Assembly (NCBI GenBank): GCA_902728285.1
Contig: CACVBU010000349.1
Location: 328,347-392,346 of the forward strand
DNA: 64,000 nt
Origin: Clytia hemisphaerica
Taxonomy: Eukaryota; Cnidaria; Hydrozoa; Leptothecata; Clytiidae
Reading direction: 5' to 3'
This document shows, one piece after another, positions 10,851 through 20,669 of the stretch; within the stretch, counting starts at the first letter, position 1; every line of letters starts with the position of its first letter. The translations under genes were made by a program, and so were the position numbers. The notes beneath the pieces were generated by a model that ran no database searches, was not told the origin of the DNA, and worked only from the letters and a program-made list of their open reading frames with translations.

Positions 10851-10920
10851 TATGCCCATAGTGAGTGGGATCGGGGTGGGCTTTCTCTCAGTAGTAAAAA
10901 AGGTCACCACTATAGGCATA
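10851..10920. promoter_or_regulatory. Hairpin upstream of rep, unit 1
   Basis: 13-bp arms TATGCCCATAGTG (10851-10863) and CACTATAGGCATA (10908-10920), with one G:T-type mismatch and a 44-nt loop containing a G-rich GGGATCGGGGTGGG. It lies 80 bp upstream of the rep start, where many circular Rep elements have their origin or rep promoter. The canonical NANTATTAC loop is absent. The rest of 10772-11324 shows no convincing gene. Confidence 0.45.
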
Positions 10921-11324
10921 ATAATTCTGATCAGATTTACACAGCTTATAGTCAATGTATATACATAGTTTCTTTATTTACTAGTTTATTTTTGTTTTGA
11001 TAGTATTTTAGTCACACTTTTGTCTTTATTTTACTCTTATAAGCACCACTTTTTAAAAAATTCCAAAGTCGTGGACTTCCTCCTTCAAAAACTGGCTCCC
11101 TGGATCCGTTTTCCACGTTTTTCATGCGAAAAATTCGAATTTTTCCCGCCGCACCGAAACGAGGCTGTCACTTTCGATTTCGCGACTTCAAAATCAAAAC
11201 AAACAAAATGGTAGCCAAAGTAACGTACGAAAGCATGCAGGAGCACTCAGAGAGCTCTTTGAGGTGTTTTTTGGAAAATTTTTGGTCCCCTAATGCAAAA
11301 TTTCTTTCAATTTGAAAATAAAGA

Positions 11325-11526
11325 CAATCCTGGCAAAAAGTAAATGGAATTTTACATATTCTAGGGTTTTTTCTTGTCATTTCCCTCCCCTCCCCCTCCC
11401 TACAATGTTGAGTGTCATTTTGCAGTCTGTACTGTGAAATTCAACATTGTAAAAGGGGGGGGAAAGGGGGGAAAGCTTCAAATTTTAACCAGGAAAAGAA
11501 AATTCCATTACTTTTTGCCAGTATTG
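11325..11526. repeat. Terminal block 2 (internal)
   Basis: Same block as at the array's left end but for one T-to-C change in the C-rich tract. It is preceded by GA and followed by TC, not TA. This shows it is a junction within the repeating unit rather than an independent MITE insertion. Confidence 0.9.
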
Positions 11527-11721
11527 TCTGGAGGAGTCAGGTGGTCTGGACTTTGAAATTTTTTTTGAAGAATTTTTTTTGATGTCCCCTCGAGGGACAA
11601 TACTTTGTGTCTTCTTTTGTTCTGATGGGTTCCTACTACAAGAGTATATTAATCTAAAAGCTATAAAAACTACTAAGGTAAACAACAACAAATAAACAAG
11701 GTCGTAAACTATTATATACAA
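11485..11721 (-). CDS. Possible small membrane protein, unit 2
   Basis: Same 78-codon frame as in unit 1. It reads from the body into terminal block 2. Confidence 0.2.
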   Translation of the reverse strand: MYIIVYDLVYLLLFTLVVFIAFRLIYSCSRNPSEQKKTQSIVPRGDIKKNSSKKISKSRPPDSSRQYWQKVMEFSFPG

Positions 11722-12098
11722 GTGGTAAACAATGGGGTTGCGATGACTCTCCGCCGCACACTTTGCGAAAACAGGATAGCTATAAACTTTTACATCTTAT
11801 TTTGTTGTTACCGGAGTAGAAAAAAAGGCAAAAAGTATTGAAATGTTCCAAGTTAAATTAGTGTTGGGGGTTACTTGAATGGAGTTCCTTTGTTGTTGTT
11901 CTTCAATCTGCTTGAAGAGACGGGTAATCAAGTTAGAGGATGAAATTTGTTAACGGTATTTTTAAAAGTTCGGCCGCTCACTTTTTCAATTATAATTTAC
12001 AAAAGGTGTCTGTGGTGTGCGGAGAGGTTTTCTTTCCCGGTTTTCCATGATGACTATCAAAATGACTATGATATATTAATGACTTGCCAACGCTCTAC

Positions 12099-12120
12099 TA
12101 TTATATATTAATATATAATA
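12099..12120. promoter_or_regulatory. AT-only palindrome, unit 2
   Basis: Second copy of the 22-bp AT palindrome before the transposase gene. Confidence 0.35.
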
Positions 12121-12199
12121 CTAAAATATCAACGTATTTTTATCTTTAAGGATAAAAAATATAACAATAGAAAAAATAAAAAAGTGAAAACAGTTTAAA

Positions 12200-13273
12200 A
12201 TGAAAGTACCACTTCAAGTATCTATGGTGTTGCGATATTTACATCAGGTGAAAGGCGAAACGTTGAAACAATTACAAGAGGCGTATCCGCAATACAAACG
12301 TACAACTATTAATCGGCACATGAAAAAGACACTTAATGACACTGGGAGTGAGCCCAAAAAACGGACGGGAAGACCACCTAAAGTGACTGACCGAGACCGC
12401 AGAAAAATATTTGCTGCAATGAGAAAACTAAAAGAGGAGTACGGTACTTTTAATGCAACACACATTCGCCGTGAAGCAGGGGTTTATCACCTTGCCCCAA
12501 GAACTGTGCGATTTGTTTTGAATGCGGCAGGCTACAAGTATAAACAGTGTAGGAAGAAAGGCATCCTATTGAAGGGAGACCTAAAGAAAAGAATGAAATT
12601 TGCTAAACGGTGCAAAAAACTACCCACAAACTTTTGGAAGGAAGGAATTGGATTTTACTTGGACGGTGTATCCTTCGTACACAAAACTAACCCTTGTGAT
12701 TATGCCAAAACTTGCCGGACAAGGACATACATGAAGAGAGGCGAAGAATTAGACCTGCACAACACCGCCAAGGGCAAAAAGGAAGGAGTTGGTTCCCGCA
12801 CTGCCAAATTTTTCTGCGCTATTGCATACGGAAAAGGATTCATGGAATGCCACCATTTTACAGGAAAAGTAAATGGTGAGTTCTGCCAAGGCTACATTAA
12901 AGAACGGTTCCCTGAAATGTTTCAATCGTCAGCAAACCCACGAGGAAAATTGTTTTTGCAAGATGGTGACCCCAGTCAAAATTCAGCAGCAGCACAGTTG
13001 GCCATGGATGCTGTAGGCTGTCGGCTTTTCAAAATTCCGCCCCGTAGTCCAGATCTTAATCCTATTGAAAACGCATTCCATAATATCCGGAGAAAGTTGA
13101 ACGAAGACGCATTAGAAGGAAAAATTGAACGCGAGACCTTTGAGGAGTTTTGTCGAAGAGTTCGAAACACGATCTTATCATATAGCCCAGAAATCATTGA
13201 CCGCACGATAGACTCAATGCCGAAAAGAATTGATTTGGTCATCAAGAATAATGGGATAAGAACCAAGTACTGA
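12200..13273 (+). CDS. Tc1/mariner-like DD34E transposase, unit 2
   Basis: Encodes the same 357-residue protein as the unit 1 copy, with D155, D255 and E290 intact and the same DPSQNS variant. Exactly 4,190 bp separate the two starts. No disabling change is seen, so the copies are young or homogenised. Confidence 0.9.
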   Translation: MKVPLQVSMVLRYLHQVKGETLKQLQEAYPQYKRTTINRHMKKTLNDTGSEPKKRTGRPPKVTDRDRRKIFAAMRKLKEEYGTFNATHIRREAGVYHLAPRTVRFVLNAAGYKYKQCRKKGILLKGDLKKRMKFAKRCKKLPTNFWKEGIGFYLDGVSFVHKTNPCDYAKTCRTRTYMKRGEELDLHNTAKGKKEGVGSRTAKFFCAIAYGKGFMECHHFTGKVNGEFCQGYIKERFPEMFQSSANPRGKLFLQDGDPSQNSAAAQLAMDAVGCRLFKIPPRSPDLNPIENAFHNIRRKLNEDALEGKIERETFEEFCRRVRNTILSYSPEIIDRTIDSMPKRIDLVIKNNGIRTKY

Positions 13274-13402
13274 TAATGGTATGAAAATCTATATATAGAA
13301 AACATATCTACTTTGGTACAGAATTGAACTCTTTTTTAATTTTTCTTTCCTTTACTTAAGATTTTCAACCAGTTAAACCGAGATATCACCAATATAACTG
13401 GG

Positions 13403-13502
13403 TTTCCAACGGTGTCCGGACCGGACACCGTCAATTATTAAAAATAAATTTTAATTTATTTCTTTTATAATTGACGGTGTCCGGTCCGGACACCGTTGGA
13501 AA
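13403..13502. repeat. 100-bp nested palindrome, unit 2
   Basis: Same 36-nt arms and 28-nt loop as in unit 1. No base differences were noticed. Confidence 0.9.
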
Positions 13503-13569
13503 TATGCCCATTTCCCATGAAAATTTATTTAAAAGATTTCAATTCTGTAAACAAACTATATTATATACT

Positions 13570-14961
13570 CTAGGACATTATAAATCTGGCAAAACACTTT
13601 CCGCAGGGCTCTATTTTTCGTGTAACTTTTAGCGGTCTGCGAAAGTCAAAATAAACCCAGCGGTTGTCCATCATTTTAGTGTTATCTTTGTCGATCCTGT
13701 GACCCTCCATCTTAACCAATTTATCATCTGACGTTGCAAAGATAGGGGTTCTTGCTTCCCATACAATGTCCTCAGGGTGAGTGTTTTTGGGGGCTGGTAG
13801 ATGTATGGGCCATCCTTCCAGAAGGTTGAGGAAATCTGACCACGCAATGAGTTTTTCGCACCAGCGGAGGTCGTTCAAAAGGACAACTTCAGCTTTTTCT
13901 GCACCAACCCAAGCAAAAGTCCCCGTAGCAGGTGACGAAAAGGTTTCAAAAACTGTTAGTAGCGGCTTCAATAGAAAGGTTTTCCCACAATTGGAAAGCC
14001 CAGTTAGCATAACATTGTTCCCTTTGTCCCGCCCAAACTCAATAGCCTGCAGAATTGCCGCTTTGAATTTGGCAATGTCTACTTCATTTCTTTCCAAAAC
14101 TTCTACCGCACAAAGCCTGTATTGATCATTACAAACACACTCCATGTCCCTGGCCTCTCTCAAGATCTGCATCCTACTCATTTTCTTTCTATCTGCCTTT
14201 CGCTTTGAATCTTTGACGCCCCAAGCTGTCTTTATCAATTCTTTCTTCTTCGTAGCGCTCTGTCTCAGCACAAAACTCAAAAGATCACTTTTACCTTCAT
14301 CATACTGAAGCCTGGCTTCCAATAATAGATCGTCCTCAGTTTTAATATCACGCCTAGTTATAATTTCATAAACCGATATCTCATCTAACTTGACCTTTTC
14401 TCTCCTACCTCTCTTTGCTGGTGAATCTTCTCCGCTATCATCATTTTCCCCCTCACTCATTTGCCTGCTGTTATTCATTCTGCTCTCTGTCGCCTTAGCT
14501 GTACGGGGCCTATTTAAAAGATATGGGTGATTGTCTGAAACTACATAGTCTTCGTCTTCCTTTTTAATGTACTCAAAGGCGTCCTCATAGCACGTGTGAA
14601 ACTCCCTGAAATGACACTTTAACCCCGGGTAGGCCTCCTCCACTCCATTTTTCTTTTCCACCCAACGAGTGCGCTGCATCAATTTTAACGCCAGGTGATA
14701 GTGGGGGTTACCGTCTTCATGCAATTCCTTACAACAAGCCCAATGATTGACAGCTTTCGGTCCGCCAAATGCGTTTACCCAAATTTCAGCGAATGACTCC
14801 CGCGTTGGCACAATCGATAAGTCCGCTTGGCTGTAGGTGATCAAATATGTCTGTCTTCGGGATTCCTTACCACTATTACTGTTACGCTTCTTTCCTTTAC
14901 CATTTTTAGTTGCCATATTATTCAATTTACTTTTTAAAACTGTAAATATAACAAAAGACAT
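13570..14961 (-). CDS. rep: CRESS-type Rep, unit 2
   Basis: Encodes the same 463-residue Rep as unit 1, with the HUH motifs (H87, H89, Y131) and SF3 Walker A/B/C intact. Convergent with the unit 2 transposase. Confidence 0.9.
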   Translation of the reverse strand: MSFVIFTVLKSKLNNMATKNGKGKKRNSNSGKESRRQTYLITYSQADLSIVPTRESFAEIWVNAFGGPKAVNHWACCKELHEDGNPHYHLALKLMQRTRWVEKKNGVEEAYPGLKCHFREFHTCYEDAFEYIKKEDEDYVVSDNHPYLLNRPRTAKATESRMNNSRQMSEGENDDSGEDSPAKRGRREKVKLDEISVYEIITRRDIKTEDDLLLEARLQYDEGKSDLLSFVLRQSATKKKELIKTAWGVKDSKRKADRKKMSRMQILREARDMECVCNDQYRLCAVEVLERNEVDIAKFKAAILQAIEFGRDKGNNVMLTGLSNCGKTFLLKPLLTVFETFSSPATGTFAWVGAEKAEVVLLNDLRWCEKLIAWSDFLNLLEGWPIHLPAPKNTHPEDIVWEARTPIFATSDDKLVKMEGHRIDKDNTKMMDNRWVYFDFRRPLKVTRKIEPCGKCFARFIMS

Positions 14962-15040
14962 TATTTAGAACATATATTCATGTACTTTAGGATATTTTTA
15001 GGCTTCATACAAATTTTATTTTATGTTCTGTCAGTATTTT

Positions 15041-15110
15041 TATGCCCATAGTGAGTGGGATCGGGGTGGGCTTTCTCTCAGTAGTAAAAAAGGTCACCAC
15101 TATAGGCATA
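15041..15110. promoter_or_regulatory. Hairpin upstream of rep, unit 2
   Basis: Second copy of the TATGCCCATAGTG / CACTATAGGCATA hairpin. Confidence 0.45.
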
Positions 15111-15514
15111 ATAATTCTGATCAGATTTACACAGCTTATAGTCAATGTATATACATAGTTTCTTTATTTACTAGTTTATTTTTGTTTTGATAGTATTTTA
15201 GTCACACTTTTGTCTTTATTTTACTCTTATAAGCACCACTTTTTAAAAAATTCCAAAGTCGTGGACTTCCTCCTTCAAAAACTGGCTCCCTGGATCCGTT
15301 TTCCACGTTTTTCATGCGAAAAATTCGAATTTTTCCCGCCGCACCGAAACGAGGCTGTCACTTTCGATTTCGCGACTTCAAAATCAAAACAAACAAAATG
15401 GTAGCCAAAGTAACGTACGAAAGCATGCAGGAGCACTCAGAGAGCTCTTTGAGGTGTTTTTTGGAAAATTTTTGGTCCCCTAATGCAAAATTTCTTTCAA
15501 TTTGAAAATAAAGA

Positions 15515-15716
15515 CAATCCTGGCAAAAAGTAAATGGAATTTTACATATTCTAGGGTTTTTTCTTGTCATTTCCCTCCCCTCCCCCTCCCTACAATGTTG
15601 AGTGTCATTTTGCAGTCTGTACTGTGAAATTCAACATTGTAAAAGGGGGGGGAAAGGGGGGAAAGCTTCAAATTTTAACCAGGAAAAGAAAATTCCATTA
15701 CTTTTTGCCAGTATTG
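15515..15716. repeat. Terminal block 3 (internal)
   Basis: Matches block 2 and, like it, is flanked by GA and TC instead of TA. Confidence 0.9.
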
Positions 15717-15911
15717 TCTGGAGGAGTCAGGTGGTCTGGACTTTGAAATTTTTTTTGAAGAATTTTTTTTGATGTCCCCTCGAGGGACAATACTTTGTGT
15801 CTTCTTTTGTTCTGATGGGTTCCTACTACAAGAGTATATTAATCTAAAAGCTATAAAAACTACTAAGGTAAACAACAACAAATAAACAAGGTCGTAAACT
15901 ATTATATACAA
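15675..15911 (-). CDS. Possible small membrane protein, unit 3
   Basis: Third copy of the 78-codon frame. Block 4 has no body after it, so the frame is not complete there. Confidence 0.2.
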   Translation of the reverse strand: MYIIVYDLVYLLLFTLVVFIAFRLIYSCSRNPSEQKKTQSIVPRGDIKKNSSKKISKSRPPDSSRQYWQKVMEFSFPG

Positions 15912-16288
15912 GTGGTAAACAATGGGGTTGCGATGACTCTCCGCCGCACACTTTGCGAAAACAGGATAGCTATAAACTTTTACATCTTATTTTGTTGTTA
16001 CCGGAGTAGAAAAAAAGGCAAAAAGTATTGAAATGTTCCAAGTTAAATTAGTGTTGGGGGTTACTTGAATGGAGTTCCTTTGTTGTTGTTCTTCAATCTG
16101 CTTGAAGAGACGGGTAATCAAGTTAGAGGATGAAATTTGTTAACGGTATTTTTAAAAGTTCGGCCGCTCACTTTTTCAATTATAATTTACAAAAGGTGTC
16201 TGTGGTGTGCGGAGAGGTTTTCTTTCCCGGTTTTCCATGATGACTATCAAAATGACTATGATATATTAATGACTTGCCAACGCTCTAC

Positions 16289-16310
16289 TATTATATATTA
16301 ATATATAATA
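16289..16310. promoter_or_regulatory. AT-only palindrome, unit 3
   Basis: Third copy of the 22-bp AT palindrome before the transposase gene. Confidence 0.35.
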
Positions 16311-16389
16311 CTAAAATATCAACGTATTTTTATCTTTAAGGATAAAAAATATAACAATAGAAAAAATAAAAAAGTGAAAACAGTTTAAA

Positions 16390-17463
16390 ATGAAAGTACC
16401 ACTTCAAGTATCTATGGTGTTGCGATATTTACATCAGGTGAAAGGCGAAACGTTGAAACAATTACAAGAGGCGTATCCGCAATACAAACGTACAACTATT
16501 AATCGGCACATGAAAAAGACACTTAATGACACTGGGAGTGAGCCCAAAAAACGGACGGGAAGACCACCTAAAGTGACTGACCGAGACCGCAGAAAAATAT
16601 TTGCTGCAATGAGAAAACTAAAAGAGGAGTACGGTACTTTTAATGCAACACACATTCGCCGTGAAGCAGGGGTTTATCACCTTGCCCCAAGAACTGTGCG
16701 ATTTGTTTTGAATGCGGCAGGCTACAAGTATAAACAGTGTAGGAAGAAAGGCATCCTATTGAAGGGAGACCTAAAGAAAAGAATGAAATTTGCTAAACGG
16801 TGCAAAAAACTACCCACAAACTTTTGGAAGGAAGGAATTGGATTTTACTTGGACGGTGTATCCTTCGTACACAAAACTAACCCTTGTGATTATGCCAAAA
16901 CTTGCCGGACAAGGACATACATGAAGAGAGGCGAAGAATTAGACCTGCACAACACCGCCAAGGGCAAAAAGGAAGGAGTTGGTTCCCGCACTGCCAAATT
17001 TTTCTGCGCTATTGCATACGGAAAAGGATTCATGGAATGCCACCATTTTACAGGAAAAGTAAATGGTGAGTTCTGCCAAGGCTACATTAAAGAACGGTTC
17101 CCTGAAATGTTTCAATCGTCAGCAAACCCACGAGGAAAATTGTTTTTGCAAGATGGTGACCCCAGTCAAAATTCAGCAGCAGCACAGTTGGCCATGGATG
17201 CTGTAGGCTGTCGGCTTTTCAAAATTCCGCCCCGTAGTCCAGATCTTAATCCTATTGAAAACGCATTCCATAATATCCGGAGAAAGTTGAACGAAGACGC
17301 ATTAGAAGGAAAAATTGAACGCGAGACCTTTGAGGAGTTTTGTCGAAGAGTTCGAAACACGATCTTATCATATAGCCCAGAAATCATTGACCGCACGATA
17401 GACTCAATGCCGAAAAGAATTGATTTGGTCATCAAGAATAATGGGATAAGAACCAAGTACTGA
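16390..17463 (+). CDS. Tc1/mariner-like DD34E transposase, unit 3
   Basis: Third intact copy, same protein as units 1 and 2, 4,190 bp downstream of the unit 2 start. Confidence 0.9.
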   Translation: MKVPLQVSMVLRYLHQVKGETLKQLQEAYPQYKRTTINRHMKKTLNDTGSEPKKRTGRPPKVTDRDRRKIFAAMRKLKEEYGTFNATHIRREAGVYHLAPRTVRFVLNAAGYKYKQCRKKGILLKGDLKKRMKFAKRCKKLPTNFWKEGIGFYLDGVSFVHKTNPCDYAKTCRTRTYMKRGEELDLHNTAKGKKEGVGSRTAKFFCAIAYGKGFMECHHFTGKVNGEFCQGYIKERFPEMFQSSANPRGKLFLQDGDPSQNSAAAQLAMDAVGCRLFKIPPRSPDLNPIENAFHNIRRKLNEDALEGKIERETFEEFCRRVRNTILSYSPEIIDRTIDSMPKRIDLVIKNNGIRTKY

Positions 17464-17592
17464 TAATGGTATGAAAATCTATATATAGAAAACATATCTA
17501 CTTTGGTACAGAATTGAACTCTTTTTTAATTTTTCTTTCCTTTACTTAAGATTTTCAACCAGTTAAACCGAGATATCACCAATATAACTGGG

Positions 17593-17692
17593 TTTCCAAC
17601 GGTGTCCGGACCGGACACCGTCAATTATTAAAAATAAATTTTAATTTATTTCTTTTATAATTGACGGTGTCCGGTCCGGACACCGTTGGAAA
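17593..17692. repeat. 100-bp nested palindrome, unit 3
   Basis: Third copy between the convergent genes. Arms and loop as in unit 1. Confidence 0.9.
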
Positions 17693-17759
17693 TATGCCCA
17701 TTTCCCATGAAAATTTATTTAAAAGATTTCAATTCTGTAAACAAACTATATTATATACT

Positions 17760-19151
17760 CTAGGACATTATAAATCTGGCAAAACACTTTCCGCAGGGCT
17801 CTATTTTTCGTGTAACTTTTAGCGGTCTGCGAAAGTCAAAATAAACCCAGCGGTTGTCCATCATTTTAGTGTTATCTTTGTCGATCCTGTGACCCTCCAT
17901 CTTAACCAATTTATCATCTGACGTTGCAAAGATAGGGGTTCTTGCTTCCCATACAATGTCCTCAGGGTGAGTGTTTTTGGGGGCTGGTAGATGTATGGGC
18001 CATCCTTCCAGAAGGTTGAGGAAATCTGACCACGCAATGAGTTTTTCGCACCAGCGGAGGTCGTTCAAAAGGACAACTTCAGCTTTTTCTGCACCAACCC
18101 AAGCAAAAGTCCCCGTAGCAGGTGACGAAAAGGTTTCAAAAACTGTTAGTAGCGGCTTCAATAGAAAGGTTTTCCCACAATTGGAAAGCCCAGTTAGCAT
18201 AACATTGTTCCCTTTGTCCCGCCCAAACTCAATAGCCTGCAGAATTGCCGCTTTGAATTTGGCAATGTCTACTTCATTTCTTTCCAAAACTTCTACCGCA
18301 CAAAGCCTGTATTGATCATTACAAACACACTCCATGTCCCTGGCCTCTCTCAAGATCTGCATCCTACTCATTTTCTTTCTATCTGCCTTTCGCTTTGAAT
18401 CTTTGACGCCCCAAGCTGTCTTTATCAATTCTTTCTTCTTCGTAGCGCTCTGTCTCAGCACAAAACTCAAAAGATCACTTTTACCTTCATCATACTGAAG
18501 CCTGGCTTCCAATAATAGATCGTCCTCAGTTTTAATATCACGCCTAGTTATAATTTCATAAACCGATATCTCATCTAACTTGACCTTTTCTCTCCTACCT
18601 CTCTTTGCTGGTGAATCTTCTCCGCTATCATCATTTTCCCCCTCACTCATTTGCCTGCTGTTATTCATTCTGCTCTCTGTCGCCTTAGCTGTACGGGGCC
18701 TATTTAAAAGATATGGGTGATTGTCTGAAACTACATAGTCTTCGTCTTCCTTTTTAATGTACTCAAAGGCGTCCTCATAGCACGTGTGAAACTCCCTGAA
18801 ATGACACTTTAACCCCGGGTAGGCCTCCTCCACTCCATTTTTCTTTTCCACCCAACGAGTGCGCTGCATCAATTTTAACGCCAGGTGATAGTGGGGGTTA
18901 CCGTCTTCATGCAATTCCTTACAACAAGCCCAATGATTGACAGCTTTCGGTCCGCCAAATGCGTTTACCCAAATTTCAGCGAATGACTCCCGCGTTGGCA
19001 CAATCGATAAGTCCGCTTGGCTGTAGGTGATCAAATATGTCTGTCTTCGGGATTCCTTACCACTATTACTGTTACGCTTCTTTCCTTTACCATTTTTAGT
19101 TGCCATATTATTCAATTTACTTTTTAAAACTGTAAATATAACAAAAGACAT
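17760..19151 (-). CDS. rep: CRESS-type Rep, unit 3
   Basis: Third intact Rep copy with all HUH and SF3 motifs. It lies nearest the right end of the array. Confidence 0.9.
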   Translation of the reverse strand: MSFVIFTVLKSKLNNMATKNGKGKKRNSNSGKESRRQTYLITYSQADLSIVPTRESFAEIWVNAFGGPKAVNHWACCKELHEDGNPHYHLALKLMQRTRWVEKKNGVEEAYPGLKCHFREFHTCYEDAFEYIKKEDEDYVVSDNHPYLLNRPRTAKATESRMNNSRQMSEGENDDSGEDSPAKRGRREKVKLDEISVYEIITRRDIKTEDDLLLEARLQYDEGKSDLLSFVLRQSATKKKELIKTAWGVKDSKRKADRKKMSRMQILREARDMECVCNDQYRLCAVEVLERNEVDIAKFKAAILQAIEFGRDKGNNVMLTGLSNCGKTFLLKPLLTVFETFSSPATGTFAWVGAEKAEVVLLNDLRWCEKLIAWSDFLNLLEGWPIHLPAPKNTHPEDIVWEARTPIFATSDDKLVKMEGHRIDKDNTKMMDNRWVYFDFRRPLKVTRKIEPCGKCFARFIMS

Positions 19152-19230
19152 TATTTAGAACATATATTCATGTACTTTAGGATATTTTTAGGCTTCATAC
19201 AAATTTTATTTTATGTTCTGTCAGTATTTT

Positions 19231-19300
19231 TATGCCCATAGTGAGTGGGATCGGGGTGGGCTTTCTCTCAGTAGTAAAAAAGGTCACCACTATAGGCATA
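19231..19300. promoter_or_regulatory. Hairpin upstream of rep, unit 3
   Basis: Third copy of the 13-bp-stem hairpin upstream of rep. Confidence 0.45.
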
Positions 19301-19704
19301 ATAATTCTGATCAGATTTACACAGCTTATAGTCAATGTATATACATAGTTTCTTTATTTACTAGTTTATTTTTGTTTTGATAGTATTTTAGTCACACTTT
19401 TGTCTTTATTTTACTCTTATAAGCACCACTTTTTAAAAAATTCCAAAGTCGTGGACTTCCTCCTTCAAAAACTGGCTCCCTGGATCCGTTTTCCACGTTT
19501 TTCATGCGAAAAATTCGAATTTTTCCCGCCGCACCGAAACGAGGCTGTCACTTTCGATTTCGCGACTTCAAAATCAAAACAAACAAAATGGTAGCCAAAG
19601 TAACGTACGAAAGCATGCAGGAGCACTCAGAGAGCTCTTTGAGGTGTTTTTTGGAAAATTTTTGGTCCCCTAATGCAAAATTTCTTTCAATTTGAAAATA
19701 AAGA

Positions 19705-19905
19705 CAATCCTGGCAAAAAGTAAATGGAATTTTACATATTCTAGGGTTTTTTCTTGTCATTTCCCTCCCCTCCCCCTCCCTACAATGTTGAGTGTCATTT
19801 TGCAGTCTGTACTGTGAAATTCAACATTGTAAAAGGGGGGGAAAGGGGGGAAAGCTTCAAATTTTAACCAGGAAAAGAAAATTCCATTACTTTTTGCCAG
19901 TATTG
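19705..19905. repeat. Terminal block 4 (right end of array)
   Basis: One G shorter in its G-run than the other blocks. It ends with GCCAGTATTG directly followed by TA (19906-19907), matching the TA at the left end of the array. Its presence makes the array n+1 blocks for n bodies. Confidence 0.9.
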
Positions 19906-19970
19906 TAGATATTTTTCAATTTATTGTACTCTTATTAGATCAATATAATTCTATGATTATTTTGTAAAAA

Positions 19971-20239
19971 TGGGCTCTCCCAGAAAAAAAATTGTACATG
20001 GGGGGGGGGGTGGAGGATATTTTGTCCGGGGGTAGCAAAAAATCATCAAAATTTGCCTTGTCCGGGGGGGTAAATTTGCTCTGTCCGGGGGTAATTTGGG
20101 GTGTCCGCAGATGCTTGTCCGGGGGGGTAAACCTATTGTCCGGGGGGGGGGGGCAAAAGTCACCCTGTTCGGGGGATAAATCACTAAAAATTGTCATATC
20201 CTCCACCCCTCATGTACAATGTTTTTCTGGAAGAACCCA
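19971..20239. mobile_element. MITE with GTCCGGGGG repeats
   Basis: Inverted ends of about 45 bp: TGGGCTCTCCCAGAAAAA..GTACATG and its imperfect complement ending GGAAGAACCCA, followed inward by GGGGTGGAGGATAT / ATATCCTCCACCCC. The interior has seven or more TGTCCGGGGG units. No coding capacity. The target duplication is unclear. It sits 65 bp from the array's right end. Confidence 0.65.
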
Positions 20240-20265
20240 ATACATGGAAAAGATAAACCTTAATT

Positions 20266-20580
20266 AGTCCAACCGAAAATAAACCCTTAGAGAGGTAAAA
20301 TTTTCTTTTTTTGGGAACCCTTGGAAAGACTTCCTAAATTTTGGTAGATTTTCCCCAAATTTTGGTTGATTTTCACCAAGTTTTGTTCGAAATTTCTGGG
20401 AATTTTGACCCTTTCTGAGGGAAACTCTCGATTTTCGTGATTTTGGAACTTCTTCTTCAGAGACTAACTTATAAATCTACACCCTATTCGAGAGACTTTT
20501 GAGGCGTGAAAAGGTATTCTTATGCCTCGCACATACCCGTCCTGTTTTGATCGAGTGCACCCGGTGGGCTCTTTTGCTAT
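20266..20580. mobile_element. MITE fragment related to 21135-21455
   Basis: Shares the CCCTTAGAGAG phrase and the GCACATACCCGTCC right-hand phrase with the element at 21135-21455, but lacks a recognisable G-run left end. Probably an eroded copy. Confidence 0.4.
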
Positions 20581-20669
20581 ACTATCAAAATGTTCGAATA
20601 GTGCCTTCAAAAATCCCAATATCCAGAACATTCGGATTTGGAGAATTTAAATAGACTTTTAAAGTACTT

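Larger units (their letters stand above)
7135..19905. mobile_element. Tandem array of a Rep + transposase element (3 units + terminal block)
   Basis: Three 4,190-bp units in direct orientation start at 7135, 11325 and 15515, followed by a fourth 201-bp terminal block at 19705-19905. Each unit is a 202-bp block plus a 3,988-bp body. The body encodes a DD34E transposase (+) and a CRESS-type Rep (-). The encoded proteins are identical in all three units. The only differences I noticed are one C/T near 7199 and one G in a G-run of the last block. The array is bounded by TA at 7133-7134 and 19906-19907, with inverted ends CAATCCTGGC../..GCCAGTATTG. Internal blocks are instead flanked by GA and TC. 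No capsid-like gene is present, so the element looks like a plasmid or transposon rather than an intact virus. Integration of a rolling-circle concatemer is my inference. Confidence 0.9.

Noticed and set aside
7135..19905. Endogenous virus with structural genes
   Set aside because: Only replication and transposition genes are visible; no capsid-like frame of useful length exists in the 4,190-bp unit.
7135..19905. Tandem array as a pure assembly artefact
   Set aside because: Outer TA flanks with complementary ends and small differences in blocks 1 and 4 argue for a real insertion, although copy number still needs long-read confirmation.
19940..20267. Pro/Gly-rich frames on both strands
   Set aside because: Produced by the TGTCCGGGGG repeats of the MITE at 19971-20239.
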